A stretch of 64,000 nucleotides of DNA from Fratercula arctica (taxonomy: Eukaryota > Chordata > Aves > Charadriiformes > Alcidae), in NCBI GenBank assembly GCA_947846985.1, contig CANTUZ010000001.1, forward strand, positions 112,423,757 to 112,487,756, read 5' to 3'. How positions within the stretch are numbered: the stretch's first letter is position 1; each line of letters begins with the position of its first letter. Under the pieces are notes generated by a model. It was not told the origin of the DNA, made no database searches, and saw only the letters and a list, made by a program, of their open reading frames with translations. The translations under genes were made by a program, and so were the position numbers. This document shows positions 38,306-51,058 of the stretch, piece by piece.

Positions 38306-41300
38306 AAACCCAAACATTTATTATATTTGGGGGAAGAGGAAGGTTGTCAATAGCACAAAACAGTGAGTTTTACCAGCAATGTGTTTTCTCAAGAAGCTTA
38401 CTGAAAGTAAACCTCTCTTCTCATGCAAAGGACATATCCCATGTATCATGTCCTGCCTGATACTCTATTTTGCTTCTATTATGTGGTGCAACTTCTATAG
38501 CAGTTGATGACATTTTAGTTCAACAGCTAAACATGGCAATTCTCATACGTGTCTTTTACCAACTGACCAATAATGATAAATAATTATGATAAAAATGCAG
38601 TAATTCCTGCTGTTAGCATATAATAGGCAACAAAAAAGTTCAGAGAATTAGATCTTAATGATTTTTTATTTAACTGGATCAACTTGGATATAACGAGAAG
38701 AGAAAATTCGACTAGGTAGAAGGTAGAATAATTGGGATTTCTACAACTATTTTTAACAAGTCCTATTATTTATTTATTTTTCATCAATGCAATATTACAT
38801 AAAGATAACATGAACTAATGACAGATAGAAAAGCTTTACCGTAAGGTAAAAGACTCATATAGCAAATCCATCTTCCTCTGGTTTTCAGCACTGGGTTTAT
38901 TAGATAGGAAGTATGACAGCGGCAAAGGGGTCCAAAATTCTCTACTTAGGCCAATGGTGAGCTCAAGAGCCACAGACTAATCTCTTAATGTAATGTCAAG
39001 ATGCTAACAATGAAAGTTCCTACCTAAAAGCTATTTTAGATCTTCCATTAAATTGAACCTAAGAACTCCAAGGAGTAAACTGGGGCAACCCTTCAGTCCC
39101 TGGTGGTAGCCATTTCTGGTCATCTGGCTTATCATGATGATAGCACAGCAAAGGCTCTGACTCTTTAATCAAGTATAAACTCTCAGTACTTTACAGACAT
39201 ACTTTCCTGGAGAGACAAGGAAGCAGAGTCAGTAGCAACCGTCATTGAAATTAAGGGTGAAATATGGCAGAAAATAATCTGGCCATTATGAAACATCCCG
39301 ACAGCAAAGATATCTGAAAGATTGTTATGAATCATGGCATATGGCTGAATATATATTTTGGATAAACACAGTGAAAAAAAATATAATTTCCATTTTAGAA
39401 ATGCCAGTATAAACTATTTTTCTTTTCTGTGTTACCACTTTACAAAGATAATTTTCTCAACCTACTGCTTTCTAGTTTTGTTTCAGAATTAAGTCAGAAT
39501 TTAGTCACAGTGACACTCTCACCACACAATTTTTTAAAATCCTTTAAGCAAATGCTTAGCTTGAAAAAATTATTTGAAATTGTCATTCTTTCTGAAGAAG
39601 CTGTATATTGGGAAATGGTATTAAGGATTACATTCAAGAACTTGGAGACTGACTTGTGACTCCCAAAAATGGTATGTACATATGGAATGATTTAATGTAC
39701 AAATACCAGATTTGTATGCACAGATGCAGTTCTGTGCATGTCTGCAAGCTCAGATCAGCCTTCTGTTTTTGAAAAATCAGCATTCTAAGCTGAGCACCTT
39801 ATTGAACCTGTCCTATTTCTGCTATGCAGTACTTCATTCCAGAAGTCGTTTTTATAGACCAGTGTATATTGAACAGGTGCAGTGGTGTCATAACTGCCTC
39901 TTTGCTCAGTTACATCTGTTTCATAGAAATAGAGATCCTTTCATGGATGCAATGTCTATTTTGCCTACTTGAATGACTGGTACCGTGAACTAACCCCCTA
40001 TTCTGAGAAAATGTGGAATGGAATATTATTTCTGGAATCAGCTGTCAGCAACTCACAGCCCAGAGGACTCAAAAGACTCTGAAAAGACTACCCACAAGCT
40101 ATCATTTTATAGCAGTATAAGAGGATTGCTTCCAATTCACACCATTGTATATCCCAATGCTTCTTGACCTCTCTCTTCCTTGTCAACTCAGCTGTTCTGA
40201 TAAATATGATTCAGGAGGTAAAGAGTTGGCTTGTCCATCCTCTTATAAATGGGGGAAAGAATGACTATGTGACATGTACTTACTCCTGCATGACAAGGCC
40301 CAGTGTTGAGGTAGTCCATGCAGTCAGGTGAAGAAGTTTCTTATTCTGCCATATGCCTTTGTGCAGATGATCAAGCCAAGTTAGGAGCCAAGTCCATTTT
40401 ATTTCACTTCCTAGAAAGGGAAATTTATTAGAAATCTTGTCTTGAAATATCTACTTTTTTTCCTCTTATATTCTGTTCTGCAGTTTTTCCTTTTTGCTTT
40501 ATCCTTGAACTTCCTTTATTTTTCAGTCTCCTAAATACTAAACACTACACCGTAACACAAAGTGAGCTATAAATGTTCATGCACACATGATCAGCTATTG
40601 TCTTTCTAAGCTAAAAACTGATTATGCTACTAAATAAAAATAGGTAGTTATGTTATAACAGTTTCAGGCAAGTAAAGACATGGGCCATTAAGGAAACTTG
40701 ATGGACAGGGATTGAACCTTGCAGCTGAATGAGCAGAATAAATGATAACAAGCTTTAGTGATAGTAAGACTAAACAACAGGCTTCACTAAGGAAAAAACC
40801 CTTTGAACATTGTATGTCAGCAATGCACAAAGCCACAGAACAGATTATCCAGGAGTACAACAAAGATGAAATTAGCATTAGTATCTCCAAAGCTTACAAA
40901 CAACATTATAAAAAAATCACAGATAAGGTACTTCTTCCTGCATATAAACAAGCAATGTTAAACCACCCCTTTCTTAATATAAAAGTTCAGATTTATTTGT
41001 AAAAGCTGTGTGGATTAAATAAAGATAGAATCCATATCCATGGAAGTGGAAAGATTGCTATGCATATTACATTTTGAATGAGAAAGAATTTGGTTAATGA
41101 AATGGTGAGAACAAACATCAAAGCCTGTAAGAAAGAAATGTACATCAATAACTACACAGTGCACTACATGGATCCAAACCATCTGAATCATATGGACTAG
41201 TCTTCAGTAGTCAACCCATCCTTCTTTGTGGGAAGATATTTTTTAATAATAGATCCTATTGATTCTTGATATAACAGCATTACAAATAAATTAATTAAAA

Positions 41301-43607
41301 ATTAAATAACAACAACTTTAACCAGGACAGTTTTCTAATGCCTGTTTTGTGGCCCATGTTAAATCTTTGTCTTTGTAAAAAAACCAAACCTATACAAAGC
41401 CAAAACCTGCGACCAACTTGCCTTTTCATTAATGAAGCGAAAGACTGTAGGGTAGTTTATCTTTAGAGACATTCAGTACTTTGGCTTCGCTAGCAAAGTG
41501 TAAGTTGATTAAAACCTGATGGTTATACATAGATAAAGCATAATTCTTAAGATATAGATATAGCAGAGCTCAGACTCACTAGTAGAACAGTGTACAAAAA
41601 GACCCTCAAATGTCATTAATTGAATTCTATCTACTAATTAAATAGAGAATTATGCTTTCCACAGCTGTTAGTCCAGTGCCTTTCAACAGAACAGTTTGGG
41701 TCTTGTAGAAAGAAATGCCTACCTTCACAAAATGCAGCATCTACTTCCAGGAAAAAATGATTCAAATACATAGAGAAATCTAACTGTCCATTTGTACTAT
41801 TATTACCATAGCCCTTCAATGAAAATAAACCAAGATTATCTGCAGAAGCTTGACTTTAGCTCAGAAATTAACAGGAATCATATAAATTTTCCAATTTTTC
41901 TGTCTTTTAAATTAAAATCTGATTTCTTAGGTATGAGGTGGCATTTAAAGTTTTGCTTTTCACCTAACCCATTAATGTTAATAGGTAAAGAATATTTCAA
42001 AATAAAAGAACGATTGATGCTGGAAAATGTTTTTGCTTAGTCATTCTCCTTCTTATTTTCTAGACTATCTCAATGTGATATGATGAAATCTTCTGTTCAG
42101 ACTTTTCAGCTGACATGAGATCGTGTTTGCAAATGCTTTCCATTTCAACCTTGTAAATCCAAATCAGAGAAGATACCAGGATTAAGAACATGTGGAAGTA
42201 TAATAACAGTCTCAAGGCACTAAGTGACAGCAGGATAAGAGCTCTTGGAACATGAACTACTTTTCTCCAACCCAGCAGGAATTTTTTTTTAAAGGAGCTT
42301 CTAAAAACATACATCTTGACAACTTCTTTGATGATTGAATTTCTAGGCTTTTTCCCCACAAAGGCCTTAACAAAGAGGAGCATTTTCTCAGACACATAAG
42401 AGAATTGAGGACGAGACACTGAGCTATCTATTTGGCCCTGCAGTAATCTTACGTTACTTTTCCAGAAAACCTGCTTTGTAGGAGGTTTTAGCTTACCACA
42501 CAATGTACTGGGCTGGAAAGACATATCTTTGCACTAAATTTCATCCTTTTTTGAAAACATGGTTCAGAAGTTTCTAGTAATATACCCTCTCTACATCAAA
42601 TCAAAGAATCATAGTTAACATTACCTGTAGCTCCCCAGTTATTTGTCTAAAACAAAAATTTGAAAATGATTGCAGGAAAGTAATAGCTGAGAGTGTGCCC
42701 ACAGCAGCCAGAAAATAATAAAAAGACAGAAAGTGAAGCAGATCAAAGTTAACTGGAGTAAGTGAGTCACAGTCACAGTGAGTCTTATAGTTCCAGGCTG
42801 AAAAATAAGTATTAATATTAACATTGATATTGGTGGAGACTTGCAGGCAATTTCATTGTTCTTCACAGCAAAGTGGAGATTAGAATAATTAAAAGAAAGG
42901 AAAGCTATCGTCACAAAATAAGGTTTACAGTTGACGATGTTTTCCTCTCATAGGTCAAAGAAATCATTAGACGTGAAAATATAATAGTGAAAAATGACAG
43001 AGTTCAAGTGTAACAGACAAGGAAACGTAATCTCCCAGTAGCCTTGCAACACAAGTTCTGAAAATTCTTAATGCTGCGCAGATGCCTCACCACTGGCTTT
43101 CATTCCCAGTACTACAAAATTATATCTAGAAACACCTTTCATATCTTTAAGGTACATAATGCTATTAAGAACCTCACTGAACTTTCTTTTAGATACTTAA
43201 AAATAACACCAAAAAGAAATACTTTGTTGATGGAGAAAATAAAATCATTAGGTTTTTAAGAATTTATATCTATCAAAAAGTAACTGATTTTATTGATGGA
43301 TGGCTCCCTAAAACTATATATGGATTGTCGGAATGGACTTAACATAGCAGCTTAACTTGGTATCCCAAAAGAGAAGTGGCACGGTGCCGAACACCCAAAA
43401 GATGCCCTGGCACAAAGTAATAGCTCTCTTTCATTCAGACCAGTGCCAGCAAAATAATATCTGTCTCAATGTCATATGTCATTGGGGCATGACAGCACAG
43501 ACAAAACATTTTTCACAAAAGTTATTCATTAAAATAGATCAATATGTCTGGTTTTAAAAAATCATTAGTTTGAATCTGAATACTAAATTCATATAATCAT
43601 GCACAAT
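38306..43607. other. AT-rich non-coding stretch, no gene recognised
   Basis: No repeat terminus or RNA gene seen. A minus-strand frame of 154 codons (42060-42524) is one of the longest outside repeats. It contains one leucine-rich hydrophobic stretch but no recognised domain and no splice or promoter context, so I consider it chance. Confidence 0.55.
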
Positions 43608-44854
43608 TGTCATGACCTGAAGGGTTACCTGATCTGCTGGTGTATAGAGATGACCACTGTGAGTTCATAAGATTCCGTAATACACAGGGACATGGAAGCT
43701 TTATCCTCTAGATTTCTCTACTTTATTACAGATTACCGCAAATACCACACAAATCATCAGTAGCAAGTATACCACAAAATCACCACTACTAAAGCAAATA
43801 TGGTATATATTTATATCTCAAGCTATTACAAATTACTATCAGCAATAGTATAATATCAATCAAAGGTGTAGGAACAATCAATAATAGCAGTAAGAAATTG
43901 TATAGCAACAGTCAATAATAGTTACAGCCAAGTAGGTATATACCATTAGTTTGCTATAAACTTATCATTAGTGAAGCAACTTATCACCAACATAACAGCA
44001 GATATTATACATTACTTATACAGAGATAGATGTATAGATATATAGATATATAGAAATATCTGTAAAAGATACAAGATGAATGTTACCTGTATGAGATAAA
44101 TTGATATCAAGTGAATTAGATTTCAGAAGGGAACAAACCATCCCAAAAGGGAGGACAAACCAATCCCAGAGGGGAACCCAAACGTCCCAGAGGTGGGAGG
44201 ACAAACCAAACTGACCCCAAAAGGGAGTCCAAAGCGGGACCAGTAAGATGACAGGCAGAGCCTCCCTTCAGAGGTGATCCGCATCACGGAGTCTGGAGTC
44301 AGCTGGGCATCCTTGGGGAGAGTCCAAGCTCTTGCAGAAAGCCCCTGTGGAGAATTCAGCCCGTTTAGAAAAAAGGAAAAGTCTGTGCAGCACAGGATGT
44401 TCTCAGAGAGAGAGGGTCCCTTTGGGATAAAAGTTAAGTCCTTTTTATAACATAAGAGGCCATAGGCTTACTAATTCGAGCAACCAATAGATGCTGTTAA
44501 TATCAATTTTTCACCTACATCAGCCAACAGGTGATGAGGTTTTCTGTTCTTTCAGAGTAATTTTATTTTTCCAGACTGTTTTCCACCTTCTCAGATGAGA
44601 AATTGCTATTTCACTTCCTTGTTTTTGCACCTATTAGTGGTATTTCAGGGTGTCTCTGGCTTCTACGTCCCCTAGTTGTACTTCAAAGATGCCAGATGCA
44701 CTTTTCAAGGATGTTTCTGGTTCACAGGGCTAGTTCCTAGGCTCCAACTTCCAGGCTGTCAGGCCTTCTGGCAGTATTTTTCAGCACATATTTTCTTTTT
44801 CCCAGTAATTTTCCCTGTCTAACCAGGCCTCCTTTATTGCTGCTCACATCAACA
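43608..44854 (-). mobile_element. Candidate solo LTR, unclassified
   Basis: Read on the minus strand this segment would begin TGTTGATGTGAGCAGC and end GGTCATGACA, giving TG...CA termini. It has promoter-like order. An ATTGG (inverted CCAAT) near 44486 is followed by TATAAAAAGGA (44440-44450, reverse complement). After that comes a pyrimidine-rich stretch with about four degenerate units of GGTTTGTCCTCCC type (44130-44235), and AATAAA near 43729. No convincing target duplication was found (ACAAT against ACATA), no retroviral gene is attached, and the right-hand boundary could be a few bases further out. It could instead be part of another interspersed repeat. Confidence 0.4.
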
Positions 44855-47800
44855 ACATATTCTTAAGGGTTTAAGGGTCATGTTTGAAGCATTTTCTGCT
44901 GTCATCACTGCTTATGCAGCCCTAGCAAGGTCTGAAAGACTAAGACAATCCAGAAAGACTAAGAAAGGGGACAGGAGGGAAACCAGAAAACATTTTACAT
45001 TCAAGATGCACAGATTAAGTAAAAGAAAGCCATTCACACACTGGTTAAGCCTTTGTTAGAGAGTTACAGGTTTTCCTTTTCATTTCAGTAACGACCTCAA
45101 CCTTCGGCACTTGACTTGATACAGAATTTTCATAAATTTGGACGTACCACTGAACCAAGGAATGGCCTATCAGATAGACTCTGTGTCAGCGAGTTTGAAA
45201 AACAATTTTTTTTCTTTTTTTAGTCACCTAAGAGTAAAGAGATGCACATTTGATGATTTGCAGACAGAATAAAAGACTAAGAAAATGGAGGAACAACTGA
45301 TCTAACCATGCAGTCATTTACCCAAGCAAGCTATTTCCATTTAAATCAAAAAACATTGCTTACCTGAGCAAGTATTTATCATCTACATAACAACTTTCAA
45401 AAATGGAATTGAAGTCATCCCGGTAAAGTATTATTTAAGAATAAATGGACAACAGATAAATAATCTTTCAATGAGATAAGCAAAATTTTAGCAAAATTTT
45501 ATATCTGACAGTATATTAAAAGTATCACATAGAAATCCTCCTGAGGAATCAACATTTGAAATATTCTCCAGATGACAGAGCACTTTTTCCCTGCTGTATT
45601 TATTGTGATGTCTGGTTTTTAAATTGCAGTTTGCTTGTTTTGCCAATTTAATTACAGAGACAAGTTTGAAACCAACTTTTCTCACTTGTGCATTCTGTCT
45701 GGGATAGAACTCTATCTAGTTTTCTTCCCCTGAAAAATCTATTTAGGAACACAGTTGGAATAAACATTTATATCCATTTATAAGTTTGTCTAGGCATTTA
45801 GGTGTTCACCTACCACAGAGTCTCTTATACTACATGAAAGCCATTTGTGTTCAAACAGTTCACTGTTCAGGTAAAAGGAGGAATGTAACTGTGGATTTTG
45901 GCATGGACGATATTTCTTGTTTAATAGACTTCCCACAATATTTGCCTAATTAAGAGCTAGCTTTAAACAAAAGATACTAAGGTTGAAAATACAGAACCTT
46001 GAGAGCTTCAGGTAGTCACATTACAGTACACTACCATCAGGGGGGGAAAGTATATTCTTGTCCCTATCTTATTTTCAGGAGGCTCATGAAACCTGAGGTC
46101 TGCTTCTGGCAATTCACCTGATGCCCTTTTTTTCCTTTTATCAGTTCCACTGTGGTTTATAAAATGTACAATGGCCGGTGGTGGCAGAAGATCACCCACA
46201 GAGTCTAAATCTGAGTCCAGCAGTGCACAGAATACATGTATGCAAGGCATAAATCTCAGGAGGGCCAGAAAGTAACTTCTTCAGAATTAAAAGTAGAAGG
46301 GCTAGATTGTGACATTGGCCTACACTGGAGGTGGTACGGAATGTTATTTGCTTTTGGGAAAACACACTGAGCCTTCCTGATTTCTGTAGGAGTTCCCAGG
46401 GCTCTTTAGATGGTGTGCTTATACTATCACACCCTGCTGTTTTAGCAAGCTCTTCCCTATAAGTCAAACCAACCATAACATCAAAGGGGAACAAGTATAA
46501 AGAACAGCCTGAAGTGGTGTCATGCACACAGGTGGCAACAGATCCCTTTTCGTCTTCTTCATTCCTGTGGGTATTCATCAGGGACAGGAACAATCTGTTG
46601 TTTCTCGTGCTCAGCTACACAGTTTTAGAAAAACTACCTATTTAGAAATAAACCATAGCAAACTAAGTTACCATGAACTTTTTACATCTGTTCAATACAT
46701 AATAATGAAGTGCAGGCTCATGGAATCCCCTTATTTTGCCAAGTCATTAGTTACATTGGCAAAGTTGATTTTGGGAAAGGCAATGACGTTGGACTGAAAA
46801 TGATGTTTACTCTCTAGTTCTGTTATATTGCTTTATTATTACAAAAGTAAGTTCTAAGCTTCAGATTTCTGATGCCAGAAAGTACACATAGACAAGTGGG
46901 ATGGAGGAACGTATGTTGTTCCCTGAGAAAAATAGGGTCTTGCTTCCACTGCAGAATGAAAGCATTGAGGGGGAAATAAGACAAATATATAACACCATGG
47001 AACTTCATGTTAACAAATTCAGGAGGCCTAAAACTAAGCTAGTAAAATGTAGGCACCCTAGACAACTGTGCTTTGCTGGTGAAAGTACTTGATGTAACTA
47101 ATGGTGCTTCCCATCCAGCAAGTTGGAGTCATTTGTTGTTTTGTGGTAAAAAAGTCATGCATTTTAACTCAGAATTAAAAGACACAAAAAACTGATAAAC
47201 AACAAACAAATAATAAAGCACAGACAAAGCAAAGTGCAAAACAAGGAAACCACACAGTTAGTTGTAGATGCTACCGCCTTATTCAGAAAACTAGTAGGTG
47301 GGATTCTGTGGCAGATAGCTCTGAAGGGCAGAGGAGCTCATAAAAGCCATCAGGTCTTTAAAGACAACATCCTCGAAGTAAAAGAATAGTCCATCCCAAC
47401 ACTTAAGAAAACAAGCAGATACCAGAAGACTCATCTCAGCTAAGCACGAAACTCAAGGCAGAGGGACAATGAAAAAAGGCCCTATATATGAGGTGGAAAC
47501 AGGAACAGACTACAAACAACGGTGTTAGGAAATCCAAAGCTCAGTCAGAGTTGAGAGTTGACAAGGGACTTTAAGGGCAGCAAGATCTTCTACTGTTACA
47601 TTCATAGTAAAATGGTGAATAAGGAAAACGTGGGAACATTTGTGGGCCTTCATTGCGCTAATAAACCTTAATGGCTTTGACCAGCTTCACCTGTGGTCTC
47701 TAACCACTGCACTCCTTTGCCCACTGCTCCAGGAGCTGCATTTCAGCTCAGCTCTAGACCTTTAGTCCTTGCCTGAGCTGCATGGTATGTATCCTTGTCT

Positions 47801-47969
47801 CCACTCTTGTCTTTCGTCTCATTTTCTGGCTGAACTTCTACATTGTAGATAGCTTGTTTCCTGTATAACCCCTTCTGACTCCTGTCTCTTGTCCAATCTC
47901 CTGCTGCTACACAGACCCTGGAGACAGACTCAGGATGGCCTAGCAGAAGCCTCCTAATACCTAGGAGTG
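44855..47969. other. AT-rich non-coding stretch, no gene recognised
   Basis: Nothing supportable. Short frames on both strands (up to 133 codons at 46192-46593, minus) have no domain. Confidence 0.55.
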
Positions 47970-48290
47970 GTTACCTAGAAAATGGAGCCAGGCCCTTCAA
48001 CGGCACATGGAGGAAGCACAAAAGACAACAGGTATAATTTGAAATAAGGGAGGTTCAGACTGGATATAAGGAAAATCTTTTATCCCATGAGGCCAGTCAG
48101 GGAATGGAGCAGTTTGCCTAGAGAGGTTGTGCGGTCTACATCCTTGGAGATTTGAGACATGAGTGGGTAATGCCCCAGTCAACCTGATCTGACCTTATAG
48201 CTAAATCCCCTCTTCACAGGGGACTGAGACCTCCTGACTGAGCCCCTTCCAAGGTGAATTACACTGTGATCCTACAATTCTACCCCTAAG
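47970..48290 (+). mobile_element. Relic CR1 3' end
   Basis: The order of words follows a CR1 3' end: GGGAGGTTCAGACTGGATAT (about 48047), GGAAAATCTTTTATCCCATGAG, GGAATGGAGCAGTTTGCCTAG, GAGGTTGTGCGGTCTACATCC, then a divergent 3' UTR ending GTGATCCTACAATTCTA. Intact relatives encode FRLDIRKxFF...HWNRLPREVV here. The many substitutions and the lost frame show an old insertion. Its 3' end lies about 300 bp before the younger CR1 that begins near 48587. Confidence 0.75.
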
Positions 48291-48586
48291 AAAATTAGGA
48301 TCCTCACTTGAAGTACACCTGTCGATTTTGGTACACAGCGAACTCTGTAGTGGAAGCTCATGTTTTAAATGTTATGCTACTCTTAGAAATCCTTTTCACA
48401 GTGTACATATATAGAATCAAAAAAAACTTACATTCCACATTAAGACAAAATTTAACAACTATATGTAAAAGACGAAGGGAGTGCGAAAAGTTAATGCTGC
48501 TACTGAACACAAGATTATATAAACCACAGAGAGGACGCTGGACTAAAGGCTTGGACAAATTTGCTCATTATTAAAAAAATTTTAAT
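48291..48586. other. Spacer between two CR1 copies
   Basis: Unique AT-rich sequence with no recognisable feature. It separates the relic CR1 from the younger CR1 in the same orientation. Confidence 0.5.
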
Positions 48587-49514
48587 TCAGAGGAAATGAG
48601 ATTGAGTGCACCCACAGCAAGTTTGCCAATGACACCAAGCTGTGTGGAGCAGTCAACATCCTGGAGGCAAGGGATGCCATCCAGAGACACCTTGACAACC
48701 TTGAAAGGCAGGTCCATACAAACTTCATGAGGTTCAACAAGGCCAAGTGCAAGGTCCTGCACATGGGTTGGCCAATCCCAAGCACAAATACAGGCTGGGT
48801 GGAGAAAGGATTGAGAGCAGCCCTGAGGAGAAGGATTCGGGGGTGTTGCTGGATGAGAAGCTCAACTTGAGCCAGCAGTGTGAGCTCACAGCCCAGAAAG
48901 CCAACTGCATCCTGGGCTGCATCTAAAGAAGTGTGGCAGCAGGTCAAGGGAGGTGATTCTGCCCCTCTGCTCCGCTCTTGTGAGACTTCACCTGGAGTAC
49001 TGCACTCAGGTCTGGGGTTCCCAACATAAGAAGGACATGGACCTGTTGGAGGAAGTCCAGAGGAGGGCCATGAAGATAATGATCAGGGGGCTGGAGCACC
49101 TCTCCTATGAAGACAGGCTGAGAGAGCTGGGGTTGTTCAGCCTGGAGAAGAGAAGGCTCTGAGGAGACCTTATAGCAGCCTTCCAGTACCTAAAGGGGGC
49201 CTACAGGAAAGATGGGGAGGGACTCTTTATCTGGGAGTGTAGTGACAGGATGAGGGGTAACAGTTTTAAACTCAAAGAGGGGAGATTTAGATTAGATATT
49301 AGGAAGAAATTCTTTCCTGTGAGGGTGGCGAGGCACTGGCACAGGTTGCTGCAGAGAAGTTGTGGATGCCCCATCCCTGGAAGTGTTCGAGACCAGGCTG
49401 GATGGGGCTTTGAGCAGCCTGATCTAGGGGAGGTTTCCCTTCCCATGGCAGGGAGTTGGAACTAAATAATGTTTAAGGTCCCTTCCAACCTAAATGATTT
49501 GATGATTCTATGAT
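48587..49514 (+). mobile_element. CR1 LINE copy, 5'-truncated (ORF2 C-terminal part)
   Basis: The copy begins near motif C of the reverse transcriptase, which reads FAND instead of FADD (about 48625), and runs to the terminal GATGATTCTATGAT at 49501-49514. It has TAA at 48924-48926 and the one-base deletion GTGGCAGCAGG, both shared with the copy at 32.25 kb. A second stop (TGA, 49160-49162) follows the SLEKRRL word. The region 48719-49151 is nearly identical to 32635-33067, whereas its flanks are clearly more diverged. Not functional. Confidence 0.95.
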
Positions 49515-50323
49515 ATTTCTAATAATAAAAATAGTAGGCATTATGAGTAGTCACTTTAGGTCATTTGTAAATTGGTTATAACTGAATGGATCATAATTGC
49601 CTTGGTATTACATAAATAACCGATCTAATCAAGGGAATGACAAAAAAAATGGAAAAGAAAAATTTGTCTCCAAATGTACAGACAGAACTACAACTCCCAT
49701 TACTAGAATGCAAGAAATGTGGACTTTGTAAGATGTTACACCATAGTTCTTTTCTCTAACTCTAGCATATTCCCCAAAGAAGGAAAGCTGTTCTCTCCCA
49801 ACAGAAATTCTCCACTTGTTTTTCCCATAAGTTTACTCTCACTTCTATGGTTTTCACCACTCCCACGCCCCCCACCTAAGCTCCTCTGTTCTTTCTGGGT
49901 TGCTGCTGGGACCACGTGTGACCTCTCAGCTGCTTGTACTGCCCCAGTATCCCAGTTTCTTGGCTCTCATCCCACACAGTTATGCTAGCGTGCTTCACAG
50001 ATGAGGTGTGTTTCCTCATTTGGGAACTAGTCTCACACATATCGCTATCTTCCAAAGAACTTGCACTAAACAATTGCACCTTCAAACTAACTAAAATTAA
50101 TTGTGTTCTTTCCAAACTAAATATGCTTGATCTTGGAAATGCCTCAAAGCAAATCTCTGATTCTCTGTATAATCTGTTAGACATGTCTTTTTTTCAAATG
50201 CCTTGCAAAATGTTTGGGATTTGTTTGGCTTTTTTTGCATTGACTTTTTAGGTATCTGGTTTAACATTGACAATTGAGACAAATTTTCATTAGTGATGGA
50301 TCTGATAAAATTTCAGAACTGGT
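49515..50323. other. AT-rich non-coding stretch between CR1 and LTR
   Basis: No gene or repeat recognised. Overlapping frames of about 100 codons on both strands (49876-50251) are not conserved proteins as far as I can tell. Confidence 0.5.
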
Positions 50324-51053
50324 TGTCCCAGTTTGAGGTAAAATTGAACCAACTTTCTGTTCAGTAATTTTACTTCTTAGCTAGGCCTCTTCTAACTCTG
50401 AAATACACAGCATGTTGTTCAGAAAACTGTTCGTTCTCAGAGTGATAAGACCTGTGTTTATAGTTCATGCCAAGGAATGGTACGCAGAGAGGCTGTTGCT
50501 TACACTTATTGCTATAACAGCCAAGGTCAGCTAATTTCATTATTTGCCCCGTTGGAGGGTCGGAAACAGAAAAGAGTAGAGGGGTCCCACCTGCAGGGAG
50601 GAGCAGACAGGACAGGTGACCCAAAATTGACCAACAGGGGTATTCCATCCCATCTGTATCATGCTCAGTATAAAAGCTGAGGGATCAAAGGGTCACTCTC
50701 TTTCTTCAATGGCTGACGTCTGAGGAGGACCCTGTCAGTTCATCTGCCTTTGATCACGATCCGTGTGTTCCTGATTCCAACTCTGGAATCCAGTTCCCCT
50801 CCATCACTGAGTCCAGTCTGGGACTCCCCCAGTGCCTGCCGGTGACATCATCCTGGGAGCTTAATACGGTTTTGTATATGCTGTATCTATTTCATTATTT
50901 CCTTTATATTTTATTATTAATATTTCATTAAAGTAGTTTAGTTCCTTCTAAACTCATAAATCTCTTTATCTCTCCTCCTCCTGTCCTTGGAGTGAGAGGT
51001 GGGGGGAGAGCATCTGTCGCCAGCCATTGGCCAATTTGGCCAAAAACACAACA
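50324..51053 (+). mobile_element. Solo LTR of an endogenous retrovirus with 5-bp TSD
   Basis: The unit begins TGTCCCAGTTTGAGG and ends AAAAACACAACA, 730 bp, with inverted TGT...ACA ends. It is flanked by perfect direct repeats CTGGT at 50319-50323 and 51054-51058, the target duplication. Its sequence aligns with the minus-strand LTR at 26372-27081 but carries about 45 extra bases near 50363-50412. A TATAAAA box lies at 50669-50675 and an ATTAAA polyadenylation-like hexamer at 50928-50933, so U3, R and U5 are all present. No viral gene is attached. The 5-bp duplication fits an ERVL-like (class III) family, though the exact family cannot be named without a library. Confidence 0.92.
50668..50676 (+). 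promoter_or_regulatory. LTR TATA box
   Basis: GTATAAAAG lies about 345 bp into the LTR, the expected place for the U3 promoter. The sister LTR has lost this box (TATAACA). Confidence 0.65.
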
Positions 51054-51058
51054 CTGGT

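Noticed and set aside
42060..42524. 154-codon minus frame with a hydrophobic segment
   Set aside because: No recognisable family and composition matches random AT-rich translation.
43603..44859. Target duplication for the candidate LTR (ACAAT/ACATA)
   Set aside because: Two mismatches in five bases is no better than chance, so it is not claimed as a duplication.
46008..46593. Two overlapping minus frames (80 and 133 codons)
   Set aside because: No domain; they overlap in different frames without a plausible frameshift relation to any known protein.
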